From contig CAIYQJ010000094.1 of the NCBI GenBank assembly GCA_903928275.1, positions 1-18,461 on the forward strand: 18,461 bases of DNA, in the 5' to 3' direction. A program made the position numbers and the translations under genes. The notes under the pieces are model-generated. The model searched no databases. It saw only the letters and a program-made list of their open reading frames with translations, and was not told the origin of the DNA. This DNA is from an uncultured Chloroflexota bacterium. GTDB taxonomy: Bacteria; Chloroflexota; Limnocylindria; Limnocylindrales; CSP1-4. Positions 1-7,100 of this stretch are shown piece after piece. The stretch's first letter is position 1; each line of letters starts with the position of its first letter.

Positions 1-839
1 ACCTCGTCCTCCTCGCGATCATCGGCTCCGCCCTCGTCTTCGGCGTGACGATGGTCCTGCCGATCGGCGGCGCGGACATGCCGGTCGTGATCTCGCTCCT
101 CAACGCGTTCACCGGGACCGCCGCGGCGATGGCCGGCTTCGCCATCGACAACCCCGTGCTCATCATCGCGGGCGCGCTCGTCGGCGCCTCGGGCGGGATC
201 CTCACGAAGCTCATGGCCGACGCGATGAACCGCTCCATCCTCAACATCATGATCGGCGGGTTCGGGGGTGGCGAGCATGCCGCGGGCGCCGCAGCCGGTG
301 GCGCGGGCGGATCGGTCCGCGCGATCGGCGCCGACGATGCGGCGATCCAGCTCGCGTACGCGCAGCTCGTGATCATCGTCCCCGGGTACGGCCTCGCGGT
401 CGCGCAGGCCCAGCACGCGTGCCGGGAGCTCGGCGAGCTCCTCGAGTCGCGCGGCGTCACCGTGGAGTACGCCATCCACCCGGTCGCGGGACGCATGCCG
501 GGGCACATGAACGTCCTGCTCGCCGAGGCGAACGTCCCCTATCCCATGCTCAAGGAGATGGACGAGGTCAACCCGGACTTCGACCGGGCGGACGTCGCGC
601 TCGTCGTGGGCGCGAACGACGTGACGAACCCGGCGGCACGGCGCCCCGGCAACCCCGTTTCCGGGATGCCGATCCTGGACGTGGACCACGCCAAGTCGAT
701 CATCGTCATCAAGCGCTCGATGGGTCGCGGCTACGCGGGCATCGACAACGAGCTCTACGCGAACCCCAAGACGGGGATGCTCTTCGCCGACGCGAAGGAG
801 GGCCTCGCGCAGCTGACCTCCGCGGTGAAGGCGCTGTAG
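1..839 (+). CDS. pntB: NAD(P) transhydrogenase subunit beta, 3' part (partial at the window start)
   Basis: This is the C-terminal part of the membrane-bound beta subunit of proton-translocating NAD(P) transhydrogenase, which moves hydride between NADH and NADP+ using the proton gradient. The frame is open from the first bases (first full codon at base 3); the true start lies outside the window. The first ~75 residues visible are membrane helices with the family segment NAFTGTAAAMAGFAIDNP and the following AMNRSI. After a Gly/Ala-rich linker comes the NADP(H)-binding domain III: VPGYGLAVAQAQ, GRMPGHMNVLLAEA, VGANDVTNPAA and KRSMGRGYAGIDNELY are all present, so the nucleotide site looks complete. 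The stop is TAG at 837. The alpha subunit genes would be expected upstream, outside the window. Identification is firm. Confidence 0.96.
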   Translation, partial: LVLLAIIGSALVFGVTMVLPIGGADMPVVISLLNAFTGTAAAMAGFAIDNPVLIIAGALVGASGGILTKLMADAMNRSILNIMIGGFGGGEHAAGAAAGGAGGSVRAIGADDAAIQLAYAQLVIIVPGYGLAVAQAQHACRELGELLESRGVTVEYAIHPVAGRMPGHMNVLLAEANVPYPMLKEMDEVNPDFDRADVALVVGANDVTNPAARRPGNPVSGMPILDVDHAKSIIVIKRSMGRGYAGIDNELYANPKTGMLFADAKEGLAQLTSAVKAL

Positions 840-871
840 CGTCGCGGCTCCCTGCGATCGAAGGAGTCGGC

Positions 872-942
872 CGGCCGCCGTGTCAGCCGGCCGCCGTGTC
901 AGTTGGCCGCCGTGTCAGTTGGCCGCCGTGTCAGCCGGCCGG
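872..942. repeat. Four tandem copies of a 16-bp unit at the 3' end of the YbaK gene
   Basis: The unit CGGCCGCCGTGTCAGC occurs at 872-887, 888-903, 904-919 and 920-935 with only C/T changes at its two edge positions, followed by a partial fifth copy (CGGCCGG). The last copy contains the stop codon (931-933, minus strand) of the YbaK-like gene. Every copy carries TCA, which is TGA on the minus strand; because 16 is not a multiple of 3, the copies put stops in all three frames. Neighbouring copies can also pair through GCCGGC. There is no U-rich tail, so a Rho-independent terminator is not supported. The array fills most of the 91-bp gap between the convergent pntB and YbaK genes. Confidence 0.9.
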
Positions 943-1416
943 CGGATCCTCGGCGACCGTGACGTCGACCACCTCCGCGCCGAGCGCGGCGACGAGGTCG
1001 GCTGGCGCGATGTGGACGTTCACGCCGTGCGCCCCGCCGCCGATCGCGACGACCGGGAGCCCCGCGATCGACGCATCGGCGATGACCGGCCAGGCGCCGG
1101 TGGACCCGAACGGCGTGATCGCGCCGCGCGGATAGCCCGTGACGGCCTTCGCCTCGTCGGCGTCGGGCAGCGAGAGCCGGCTCACGCCGAGGTGGGTCCG
1201 CAGCTTCGGCCAGTCGAACCGTCGGCCTCCCGGCACCAGGACGAACACGTAGTCGTCCGCGCCCCGTCGGACGACGATCGTCCGCAGGAGTGCGCCGAGA
1301 GCGATGCCCTGCATGGCGGCGCTCTCCTCGGCGCTGTGGGCGCGCTCGGTCCGCACGGTGGTGAAGGGGACGCCGAGGCCGGCGAGGGCGTCGAGGGCGG
1401 GGGTGGTATCGGTCAT
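931..1416 (-). CDS. YbaK/ProX-superfamily aminoacyl-tRNA deacylase-like protein
   Basis: This 161-residue protein has the size and fold signatures of the YbaK/prolyl-tRNA-synthetase INS domain family, whose members hydrolyse wrongly charged tRNAs in trans, typically Cys- or Ala-tRNA(Pro). Visible signatures are an N-terminal helix with RTERAHSAEE, a central VFVLVPGGRRFDWPKL strand region, and GYPRGAITPFG followed by ADASIAGLPVVAIGGG, matching the GYxxGGVxPFG region and the second glycine loop of the family. The Lys of the usual (F/V)K(T/S)L segment, important in characterised members, is replaced by Arg45 (LLRTIVV). The start is ATG at 1416, overlapping the TGA of the upstream CBM9-like gene as ATGA, which supports translational coupling. 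A longer upstream reading is only a shadow of that gene. The substrate tRNA cannot be assigned. Confidence 0.85.
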   Translation of the reverse strand: MTDTTPALDALAGLGVPFTTVRTERAHSAEESAAMQGIALGALLRTIVVRRGADDYVFVLVPGGRRFDWPKLRTHLGVSRLSLPDADEAKAVTGYPRGAITPFGSTGAWPVIADASIAGLPVVAIGGGAHGVNVHIAPADLVAALGAEVVDVTVAEDPPAG

Positions 1417-2282
1417 CGCCCGGGCGAGTCCGTGACCGTCTCGTCCGAGAAGACCACGCGCGTCCACGACTCCGGGCGGTGCGTGTCGTAGCGACCGTGC
1501 GGTGTCCAGCACCAGGCGGGGTGCGGCACGACCTCGCGCCCACCGAAGACGAGCCGCTCGAATCGGCCGAAGAACAGGCGCCACTCGTCGCCCGGTCGCG
1601 GCGGCAGCGACCGGCCACCGGCGAGGTGCGCCATGCCGGCCCATGGGAGCGCGATGTCGGCCGTCCAGCCGCGGTCGACGTCACTGTCGTCGTTGATCGT
1701 GCCGTCGACGCTCACCGATGCCCGCAGCCCGGGGAGGTCCCACTCGCGGAAGGCCCAGCGCGGCCCACGGGGGTGGCCGCCGCGCCAGAACGTGGGGCCG
1801 GACCGGTCGTCGTCGCCGGCGAAGGAGAGGGCGTGCCGTGCGACGAGGTCGAACTCGGGGACGTCGAAACGCGAGCCCGGCCCGAACGCGTCCTGCCAGA
1901 TGAAGAACACTTCGTAGATCGTGCCGAGGGCGTTGATCTCGAGCTCGTAGTAGCAGTCACCGCCGTCGATGAAGACCTCGACGTCGTTCTCGACGAAGAC
2001 GATCGCATCGCGGTCGCGCACGTCGGCGCGCACGAACGGCTCCTCGATCCAGAACCTGACGTGGAGGGCCTCGTCGTCCCAGAGCGCCGCGGCGCGCGTG
2101 TCGAAGAGCCCGGGGGCGCCGGTGACCATGTCCACGAATCGCGGCGAACGCGCGGCGTGGTCCCAGGCGCGCTCCGGCCCGGCCCGGTGGACGACATACG
2201 GGACGTCAGGGGTGTCCGGACCGCCATCGCCCGGTCCCAGGGCGGCCGGCCCGAGTGCGCCACTCGCGTGCAGGCGATCCAT
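1413..2282 (-). CDS. CBM9-like (carbohydrate-binding family 9-like) domain protein
   Basis: The protein has 289 residues from the ATG at 2282; an in-frame GTG one codon earlier (2285) is also possible. Nearly the whole length resembles the stand-alone CBM9-like beta-sandwich family: ALWDDEALHVRFWIEEP, then NDVEVFIDGGDCYYELEINA and LGTIYEVFFIW, a WTADIALPWAGM strand, and a C-terminal WRLFFGRFER followed by WCWTPHGRYDTHRPESW. Characterised CBM9 modules bind sugars, but stand-alone cytoplasmic relatives have no settled function. No signal peptide or membrane segment is visible, so extracellular polysaccharide binding is unlikely for this copy. The stop overlaps the YbaK start (ATGA), and the start overlaps the stop of an 11-codon mini-ORF (TGATG). 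The protein may therefore act with the two tRNA-editing proteins around it, but that is inference. Confidence 0.75.
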   Translation of the reverse strand: MDRLHASGALGPAALGPGDGGPDTPDVPYVVHRAGPERAWDHAARSPRFVDMVTGAPGLFDTRAAALWDDEALHVRFWIEEPFVRADVRDRDAIVFVENDVEVFIDGGDCYYELEINALGTIYEVFFIWQDAFGPGSRFDVPEFDLVARHALSFAGDDDRSGPTFWRGGHPRGPRWAFREWDLPGLRASVSVDGTINDDSDVDRGWTADIALPWAGMAHLAGGRSLPPRPGDEWRLFFGRFERLVFGGREVVPHPAWCWTPHGRYDTHRPESWTRVVFSDETVTDSPGR

Positions 2283-2329
2283 CACGCCGGGTCCTGGCTG
2301 CGCGACGCCGGGTCCATCACGCCGGGTCC
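2278..2329. repeat. Duplicated 17-bp gene junction (AlaX stop / CBM9 start)
   Basis: TCCATCACGCCGGGTCC is present exactly at 2278-2294 and again at 2313-2329, a 35-bp period. CGCCGGGTCC also occurs a third time in between (2306-2315 region). On the minus strand each copy reads as ...GACCCGGCG TGATGGA, that is, a TGA stop overlapping an ATG start. The distal copy holds the real stop of the AlaX gene; the proximal copy holds the real start of the CBM9-like gene. The pattern suggests a short tandem duplication of an original overlapping junction. Confidence 0.8.
2282..2317 (-). other. 11-codon mini-ORF linking the AlaX and CBM9-like genes
   Basis: On the minus strand an ATG (2317-2315) overlaps the AlaX TGA as TGATG. 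It opens a frame MDPASRSQDPA that ends in TGA at 2284-2282, which in turn overlaps the ATG of the CBM9-like gene. A ribosome ending AlaX could therefore reinitiate twice without a gap. The last three codons before each stop are identical (GAC CCG GCG), which fits origin by duplication. The peptide itself probably has no function; whether it is translated is not shown by the sequence. Confidence 0.5.
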
Positions 2330-3066
2330 ACGAGCTCGATCCGGATCCGCTTGTTGATCCGGCCCTTGCTCTCGTATCCCGTGACGTGGATGGCGCCGAC
2401 CTCCGACGTGCTCGCGACGTGGGTGCCGCCGTCCGCCTGGAGGTCGAGGCCCACGATCTCCACCGTGCGGATGACCTCGATGCCCGGCGGCAGGAGGTTC
2501 ACCTTCGTCCGGATGAGGTCCGGGATGGCGAACGCCGCATCGCGGGGCAGGAAGTCGACCCGGATGGGGTGCGCGCTTGCGAGCTCGGCGTTCACCGTCG
2601 ACTCGATCGCCGCGACGAGCTCGCCGCTCATCGTCTCGAACTCGAAATCCATGCGCCCCGCCCCGGGCTCCATGTTCCCGCCGGTCACGAGCGCGCCGTA
2701 GTCGCGCCAGACCACGCCGCACAGCGCGTGGAGCGCCGTGTGCGTCCGCATCAGCCGGTACCGGCGCTCCCAGTCGAGGTCCACCTCGTACAGGCCCGTC
2801 GCGCCGATGTCCGGCGGCACGGCGCCGGGCTCCAGCTCGTGGACGATGTCATCGCCGACCTTGCGGGCCGACACGACGACCCACGAGCGGCCGTCCGTCG
2901 CCCGGATGACGCCACGGTCCGCCGGCTGGCCACCACCACCCGGGTAGAGGACGGTGCGGTCGAGGACGACGAGCGCGCCCTTCCCCTCCGTCGCTGGCTG
3001 GACCTCTCGCACCGAGGCGGCGACCGATCGCAGGTATGCGTCCGCGTAGCAGAGGTTCTCGCTCAC
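2317..3066 (-). CDS. alaX: Alanyl-tRNA editing protein, AlaX type
   Basis: AlaX proteins are free-standing relatives of the AlaRS editing domain that deacylate Ser- or Gly-tRNA(Ala). This 249-residue protein has the AlaX-M layout: an N-terminal beta-barrel part with LYPGGGGQPADRG (about residues 40-52), the zinc motif RTHTALHAL with His109 and His113, and the C-terminal DGGTHVASTSEVG with His216. Asp212 stands where AlaRS has the third ligand Cys of CGGTH; DGG forms appear in parts of the AlaX family as far as I recall, so this may be a subfamily trait. The start is GTG at 3066, with AGGAG (minus strand, 3077-3073) six bases before it. The gene lies 45 bp after the cupredoxin gene and is probably co-transcribed with it. 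There is no C-Ala domain, so this is not a full AlaRS fragment. Confidence 0.93.
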   Translation of the reverse strand: MSENLCYADAYLRSVAASVREVQPATEGKGALVVLDRTVLYPGGGGQPADRGVIRATDGRSWVVVSARKVGDDIVHELEPGAVPPDIGATGLYEVDLDWERRYRLMRTHTALHALCGVVWRDYGALVTGGNMEPGAGRMDFEFETMSGELVAAIESTVNAELASAHPIRVDFLPRDAAFAIPDLIRTKVNLLPPGIEVIRTVEIVGLDLQADGGTHVASTSEVGAIHVTGYESKGRINKRIRIELVDPA

Positions 3067-3111
3067 GCGATGCTCCTATGTGAGCGGCACCCGCGGCCCG
3101 TGGTGTCGCGA

Positions 3112-3600
3112 TCAGGGCGTGACGGTCAGCGTCCCGACCATGTTCGGGTGCACGGCGCAGACGAACCCGTACGTTCCGGCGTTCAGGCCGCCGATCGAGT
3201 AGACCTTCTGCGCCGGCCCCGTAGCGATGTCGCCGGTGAAGACGACGTCGCCCGTCGGAGAGTCCTTGTGGATGACGACGTTGTGCGGGATGCCCGAGTC
3301 GCGGTTGTCGAAGTTGATCGTGAAGGTCGTGTTCGCCGGAACGGTGATCGCCGACTGATCGAACGAGATGTTCTCGGCCACCAGGTCTACGTTCGTGCCG
3401 GTCGTCACCGTGCCGCCGCCGCCGGTCGTCGGGTTCGTGGCGCCGGGGACGACGGTCGGCGGCGCGCCGGAGGGCAGGGGTGGTGCGGGAGTGGCCGGCT
3501 GCGTGGGGCTGAACGTCCAGCCCGCGGATGTCCCGCTCGTGCATCCGGCGACCGCCAGGACGATCGCGGCGACGGCGACCAGGCTTCTCGGCATCCGCAT
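3112..3600 (-). CDS. Cupredoxin-domain lipoprotein (plastocyanin-like, type 1 copper)
   Basis: The 162-residue product starts MRMPRSLVAVAAIVLAVAGC, a lipoprotein signal with the lipobox AVAGC, so Cys20 should be lipidated and the protein anchored outside the membrane. A Pro/Thr/Gly-rich linker (about 22-70) leads to one cupredoxin domain. The type 1 copper ligands appear intact: His106 (PHNVV), then Cys148, His151 and Met154 in the C-terminal FVCAVHPNM. The likely role is electron transfer or copper binding at the cell surface; the partner is unknown. An upstream in-frame start exists (3675), but it would bury the signal peptide behind 25 charged residues, so ATG 3600 is preferred; GAGGA lies about 10 bases before it. 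It is the first gene of the minus-strand set leading to AlaX, and the functional link is unclear. Confidence 0.9.
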   Translation of the reverse strand: MRMPRSLVAVAAIVLAVAGCTSGTSAGWTFSPTQPATPAPPLPSGAPPTVVPGATNPTTGGGGTVTTGTNVDLVAENISFDQSAITVPANTTFTINFDNRDSGIPHNVVIHKDSPTGDVVFTGDIATGPAQKVYSIGGLNAGTYGFVCAVHPNMVGTLTVTP

Positions 3601-3652
3601 CGTGGGTCGATCCTCATCGTGACCGGCGGGGTTCGGCGTCCAGGGATCGCCG

Positions 3653-3698
3653 GTGCGCCGCCGTCCGCGTGCCACCGGTCGCGTCGGCGCACACTGTA
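3653..3698 (-). promoter_or_regulatory. Possible -10 box and inverted repeat upstream of the cupredoxin gene
   Basis: On the minus strand TACAGT (3698-3693) fits a -10 hexamer about 90 bases before the cupredoxin start. No good -35 is seen at 16-18 bases. Immediately downstream the 8-bp inverted repeat GTGCGCCG (3653-3660) / CGGCGCAC (3685-3692) would form a stem at the very start of such a transcript, or serve as an operator overlapping the start point. The call is tentative. Confidence 0.3.
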
Positions 3699-3798
3699 CC
3701 GTCCCTCGCCCGCCGATGCCTCCGTCGCGGCCGGGCCGCCGCTCGGGGCGGTGGCGGGAGGGGCCAGGGTACCGGTGGTCGCCAGTACCAAGGGCCTA

Positions 3799-3827
3799 TT
3801 GAGCACTACGTAAAGTGCAGGTACGTT
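3799..3827 (+). promoter_or_regulatory. Sigma-70-like promoter for the 33-residue ORF
   Basis: TTGAGC (3799-3804), a 17-base spacer and TACGTT (3822-3827) lie in a locally AT-richer island (about 3790-3845) in otherwise very GC-rich DNA. A small inverted repeat GCACT (3803-3807) / AGTGC (3814-3818) sits between the hexamers and could be a protein-binding site. Transcription would start near 3834 and give a leader of about 80 bases before the ATG at 3914. That leader includes a GACGCC-AGCAG-GGCGTC hairpin (3878-3894) just before the ribosome site. Apart from this promoter and the previous entry, nothing is recognised in 3601-3913. Confidence 0.45.
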
Positions 3828-3913
3828 TCTGGTCCATTCATACGACGCGGCCGATCGGCTCATGACGGTCGCGACGGGACGCCAGCAGGGCGTCAAGGGG
3901 GGATCACGCTGCC

Positions 3914-4015
3914 ATGAGAGACAAGATCACCTTGCGCGCCTGGCGCGTCGCGCTCGCGCTCGGGTCGCTGACCGCTCTCGCGATCGTCGCGGAGGCGGGT
4001 CGCCGCTGGCTGTGA
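3914..4015 (+). CDS. 33-residue single-membrane-segment small protein
   Basis: I do not recognise this ORF. It begins MRDKITLRAW, continues with an Ala/Leu/Val-rich stretch of about 18 residues (roughly 10-27) able to span a membrane, and ends AEAGRRWL. Positive residues on both sides give no clear topology. Support for reality: a good promoter (3799-3827), a purine-rich AAGGGGGGA (3895-3903) ahead of the ATG at a long spacing of about 11 bases, and a stable hairpin starting inside the stop codon (4014-4034). It stands alone between the cupredoxin gene, from which it diverges, and the convergent LuxR-type gene. It could be a small membrane regulator or subunit, or chance; the hydrophobic core with charged flanks argues mildly for a real protein. 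Confidence 0.45.
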   Translation: MRDKITLRAWRVALALGSLTALAIVAEAGRRWL

Positions 4016-4034
4016 GGACGAGGCGCGCGTCCTC
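4014..4034 (+). terminator. Hairpin at the stop codon of the small ORF
   Basis: GAGGACG (4014-4020) and CGTCCTC (4028-4034) form a perfect 7-bp stem with a 7-base loop, followed by GTTCCC. The U tract is weak, so termination is plausible but not certain. Confidence 0.45.
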
Positions 4035-4116
4035 GTTCCCATGATCGTGACCGGTCGCCAGCCCTGACCACGGCGGCGAGGGCCCACTCGCTGCCGCGAA
4101 CCGCGATCGGATCGTT

Positions 4117-4150
4117 TCGAGGCCCGGGTTCTCGGGGACCCGGGCCTCGA
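4117..4150. terminator. 12-bp hairpin between convergent genes
   Basis: TCGAGGCCCGGG (4117-4128) and CCCGGGCCTCGA (4139-4150) make a perfect 12-bp stem with a 10-base loop, four bases past the stop of the LuxR-type gene. No U-run follows on either strand, so it would act as a GC-type terminator or 3' end stabiliser for the minus-strand transcript. Confidence 0.6.
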
Positions 4151-4154
4151 CGCG

Positions 4155-7100
4155 TCACGCGCCGCTTCGCCGTGGGCGCGCCGTCGTCTCGATCGGACCC
4201 CCACCGCTGGCGTCTTCTTCCTGCTTCGTGAGGCCGAGGCGGATCGCGACCGCGGCGGCCTCCACGCGCCCGGATACGCCGAGCTTCGCGAGCACCTTCC
4301 CGACGTGGATGTGGACCGTCCGCTCGCTGATGAAGAGACGCTCGGCGATCTCGCGGTTCGTGCGACCATCGGCGATGAGCCCGAGCACCTCCCGCTCACG
4401 CCGGCTGAGGCCGAACGGATCGCGGTGGGGCTCCGCCGGCGGGTCCGTGAACGTCCGAGCGAGGCCCTCGATCGAGTCGGACGGGCGCGACGCCGGCTCG
4501 CGGCGGTCCCCGGTCCGCCCTGGGGCGACGGTCGGAGCCGCGGGCGCCTGGCGCGGCAGGGTGATGAGGGCCCTGCCGGCCAGCCCCCGGATCTCGCGGG
4601 CGAGCGGCCGCGCTCCGAGCGCGACGGCACTCTCATACGCGGCGACGAGCGGCACCCTCGCCTCCACCCGCGCACCGCGCGCGTCGCCGCCGGCGCCCAG
4701 GCGAGATGTCGCCTCGTGGAACCGGGCGCGCGCGGCCTGGTACGGGACGCCGAGCGCCTCCCACGATCCCGCCACCGCCTGCCACCCGTCCGGCGCATCG
4801 CGGCGGTCCATCCGGTCGCGGTGCATCCGGGCTGTCGCGAGGCGAGCGGCGGCCTCGGCGCTGTCGGCGAACACCGCGCCGTGACCGGCGCGCCCGACCG
4901 CTCGCTCGGCCGCGGCTAGCATCTCCGAGGCCCGCTCGCGTGCCCCTGCCACCGACGCGAGGTCGCGGCGAGCGCGTGCCGCCACGACGACGTCGGCTTC
5001 GATCTCGACCCCGAGGGCCACCACCCGCCCGATGAGCGACCAATCCTCGGTCCCGCGGACGCGACGCCAGCCCGCGGCAACGGACCGCCGCGCGTCGTCG
5101 GGATCGCCCTGCCAGCGCGCGAGCGATGCGGCCGCCAGGTATGTCGGGACCGAGCTCTCCAGGTCCGGGTGCGTCTCGAGCTCCACGAGGAGCCGCCCGA
5201 GCAGCGCCGCCGCAGCCTCGCCGGCGTTCGACTCGATCTCCACGTTCGCGAGGTTCAGGGCCGGGTAGACGAACGCGGCCGCGGTCGGGCCCCACGCGAG
5301 GGCGTCGAGGCTGAGGGCGCGAGACTCCTCCCAGCGGCCGAGCGCGAACAGCGTCTCGGCGGCGTTGCCGCGGAGGAAGTTCCCGTAGACCTCCTCGAGG
5401 CCGGCGCGCTGCGCCGCGGCGATCCCCTCGACGGCGACGGCGAGCGCCTCCTCCCGGCGTCCGAGGAGGTCGAGCACCGTCGTGAGGTTCGCGTCGGCGC
5501 GGAAGCGTTCGTCGAGCAGGCCCAGCCGCTCCGCGGCCGCGCGCGACTCCCGGATGACCGCGATGCCGCCCTCCGGATCGTCCGTCCACGCGCGACAGAC
5601 GCCGAGCGTGATCGTCGCCCCGACGAGCTCGGCGACCGCGCCATCCCCCGCCTCGCGGGCCGCCGCGATCGCCTCCGTGGCCGAGCGCGACGCCTCCGAG
5701 AAGAACCCCTCGAACATCCGGACCTGCGCGAGCGAGGCGAGCACGACGGCCCGCTCCCGGTTCGCCGTGGCCGGCACGATCGCCACCGCGCGCGCCAGCG
5801 CGGTGAGCGCGCCGTCGGTGTCGCCGGCAGCGCGTCGGTGTCGCCCGAGCGCCTCCCAGAGGATCGCGAGCCGGGCCCGGTCGGGGACCTTCTCCGCGAG
5901 TGCGATCGCCGAGGAGACGTGCGCCGCGGCACGGATCGGCAGGCCTGCCGCGGAGGCTGCCTCTCCGGCCCGAGCGCGCACGTCCACCGGGTCCGTGATC
6001 GATCCGCCCTCGTCCTCGAGGTCGAGGGCGAGCTCCAGCGACGCGAGCGCGTCCGCCGCCGAATCGCGTTCTTCTGCGACCTGCGCCGCCGCGAGGGCCG
6101 CGAGGCGCGCGCTGCCCGAGGCGTGGGCGGCCAGCCACAGCGACACGGCCGCGGTCGGCTCATCCGCGAACATCCGGGCGAGGGCCACCCGATACCGGCG
6201 GCGAAGCGTCGGGAGGAGGTCCGCGGCCACGGCCTCGCCCACGAGCGCATGGCGGAAGTCCACCGGCTCATCGTCGGGGCCGGCCGACAGGTCGACCGCG
6301 GCCGCGTCGTCGAGCGCGCGGACCCAGCCGGCGTCGATCGCCTCCGCCAGACCTGCCTCCACGTCGGGGTCGAGCGGCGAACGCAGCCGCGTTCCGGAGG
6401 TGCTGGCTCGTCGATCGGCGCCACGCGCGCGGCGAGCCGTGGCCCCGGGGTCGGGCGCAGGCGCGGCCGCCTCGAAGGCGGCAAGGGCGGCTTCGAGGCG
6501 CGATGGACGGATCGGGGCGCCGGCGAGGGCCAGCGCGCGGAGCACGCGTCGGCAGCCGCGGCTCCGCAGCGCGAGCCGTGCCAGGACGAGCTGCTCGAGC
6601 GAGGCGTTGAGCAGAGCGCCCGGCAGCTCGCGGCGCGCCGCGAGGATCTCCTCGACGGCGAGCGGGAGGCCGCCGGACCGCTCGGTCACATGGAGAAGCG
6701 TGGACGCCGCGGGTCGCTCTCCCTCGATCTCCGCGATCAGGTCGGCGCTCTCGTCGCGCCCGAGCGGCGCGATGTCGAGCCAGGTGACCGGGGACCTCTC
6801 GGCACCGAGGGCGGCGACGATCCGACTAAGCGGGTGGGCGCCGGTGATCCGGTCCGGCTCGAACGTGAGGACGAGGCAGAGCCGCTGGTCGCGGCCCGCT
6901 CGCGACAGGAATGAGACGGCGGCCCGCGTCCCGGCATCCGCGTGCTGGAGGTCCTCGAGGACGAGGAGGACGGGCCCGGCCGTGGCGATCCGCGTCACGA
7001 CGCCGAGGACGGCCTCGAGCATCCGGGCCTCACGGCCGCGTCGCGCGATGATCGGCTGCGGCGCGGAGAGGAGCCCGAGCCCCGCGAGGCGGACGCGGAG

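Noticed and set aside
872..942. Tandem units as a CRISPR array
   Set aside because: The units are 16 bp and directly abutting, with no spacers and no cas genes nearby.
1479..3813. Overlapping plus-strand open frames opposite the YbaK/CBM9/AlaX operon
   Set aside because: They are low-complexity Arg/Ala/Asp translations with no motif, while the minus strand holds recognised proteins.
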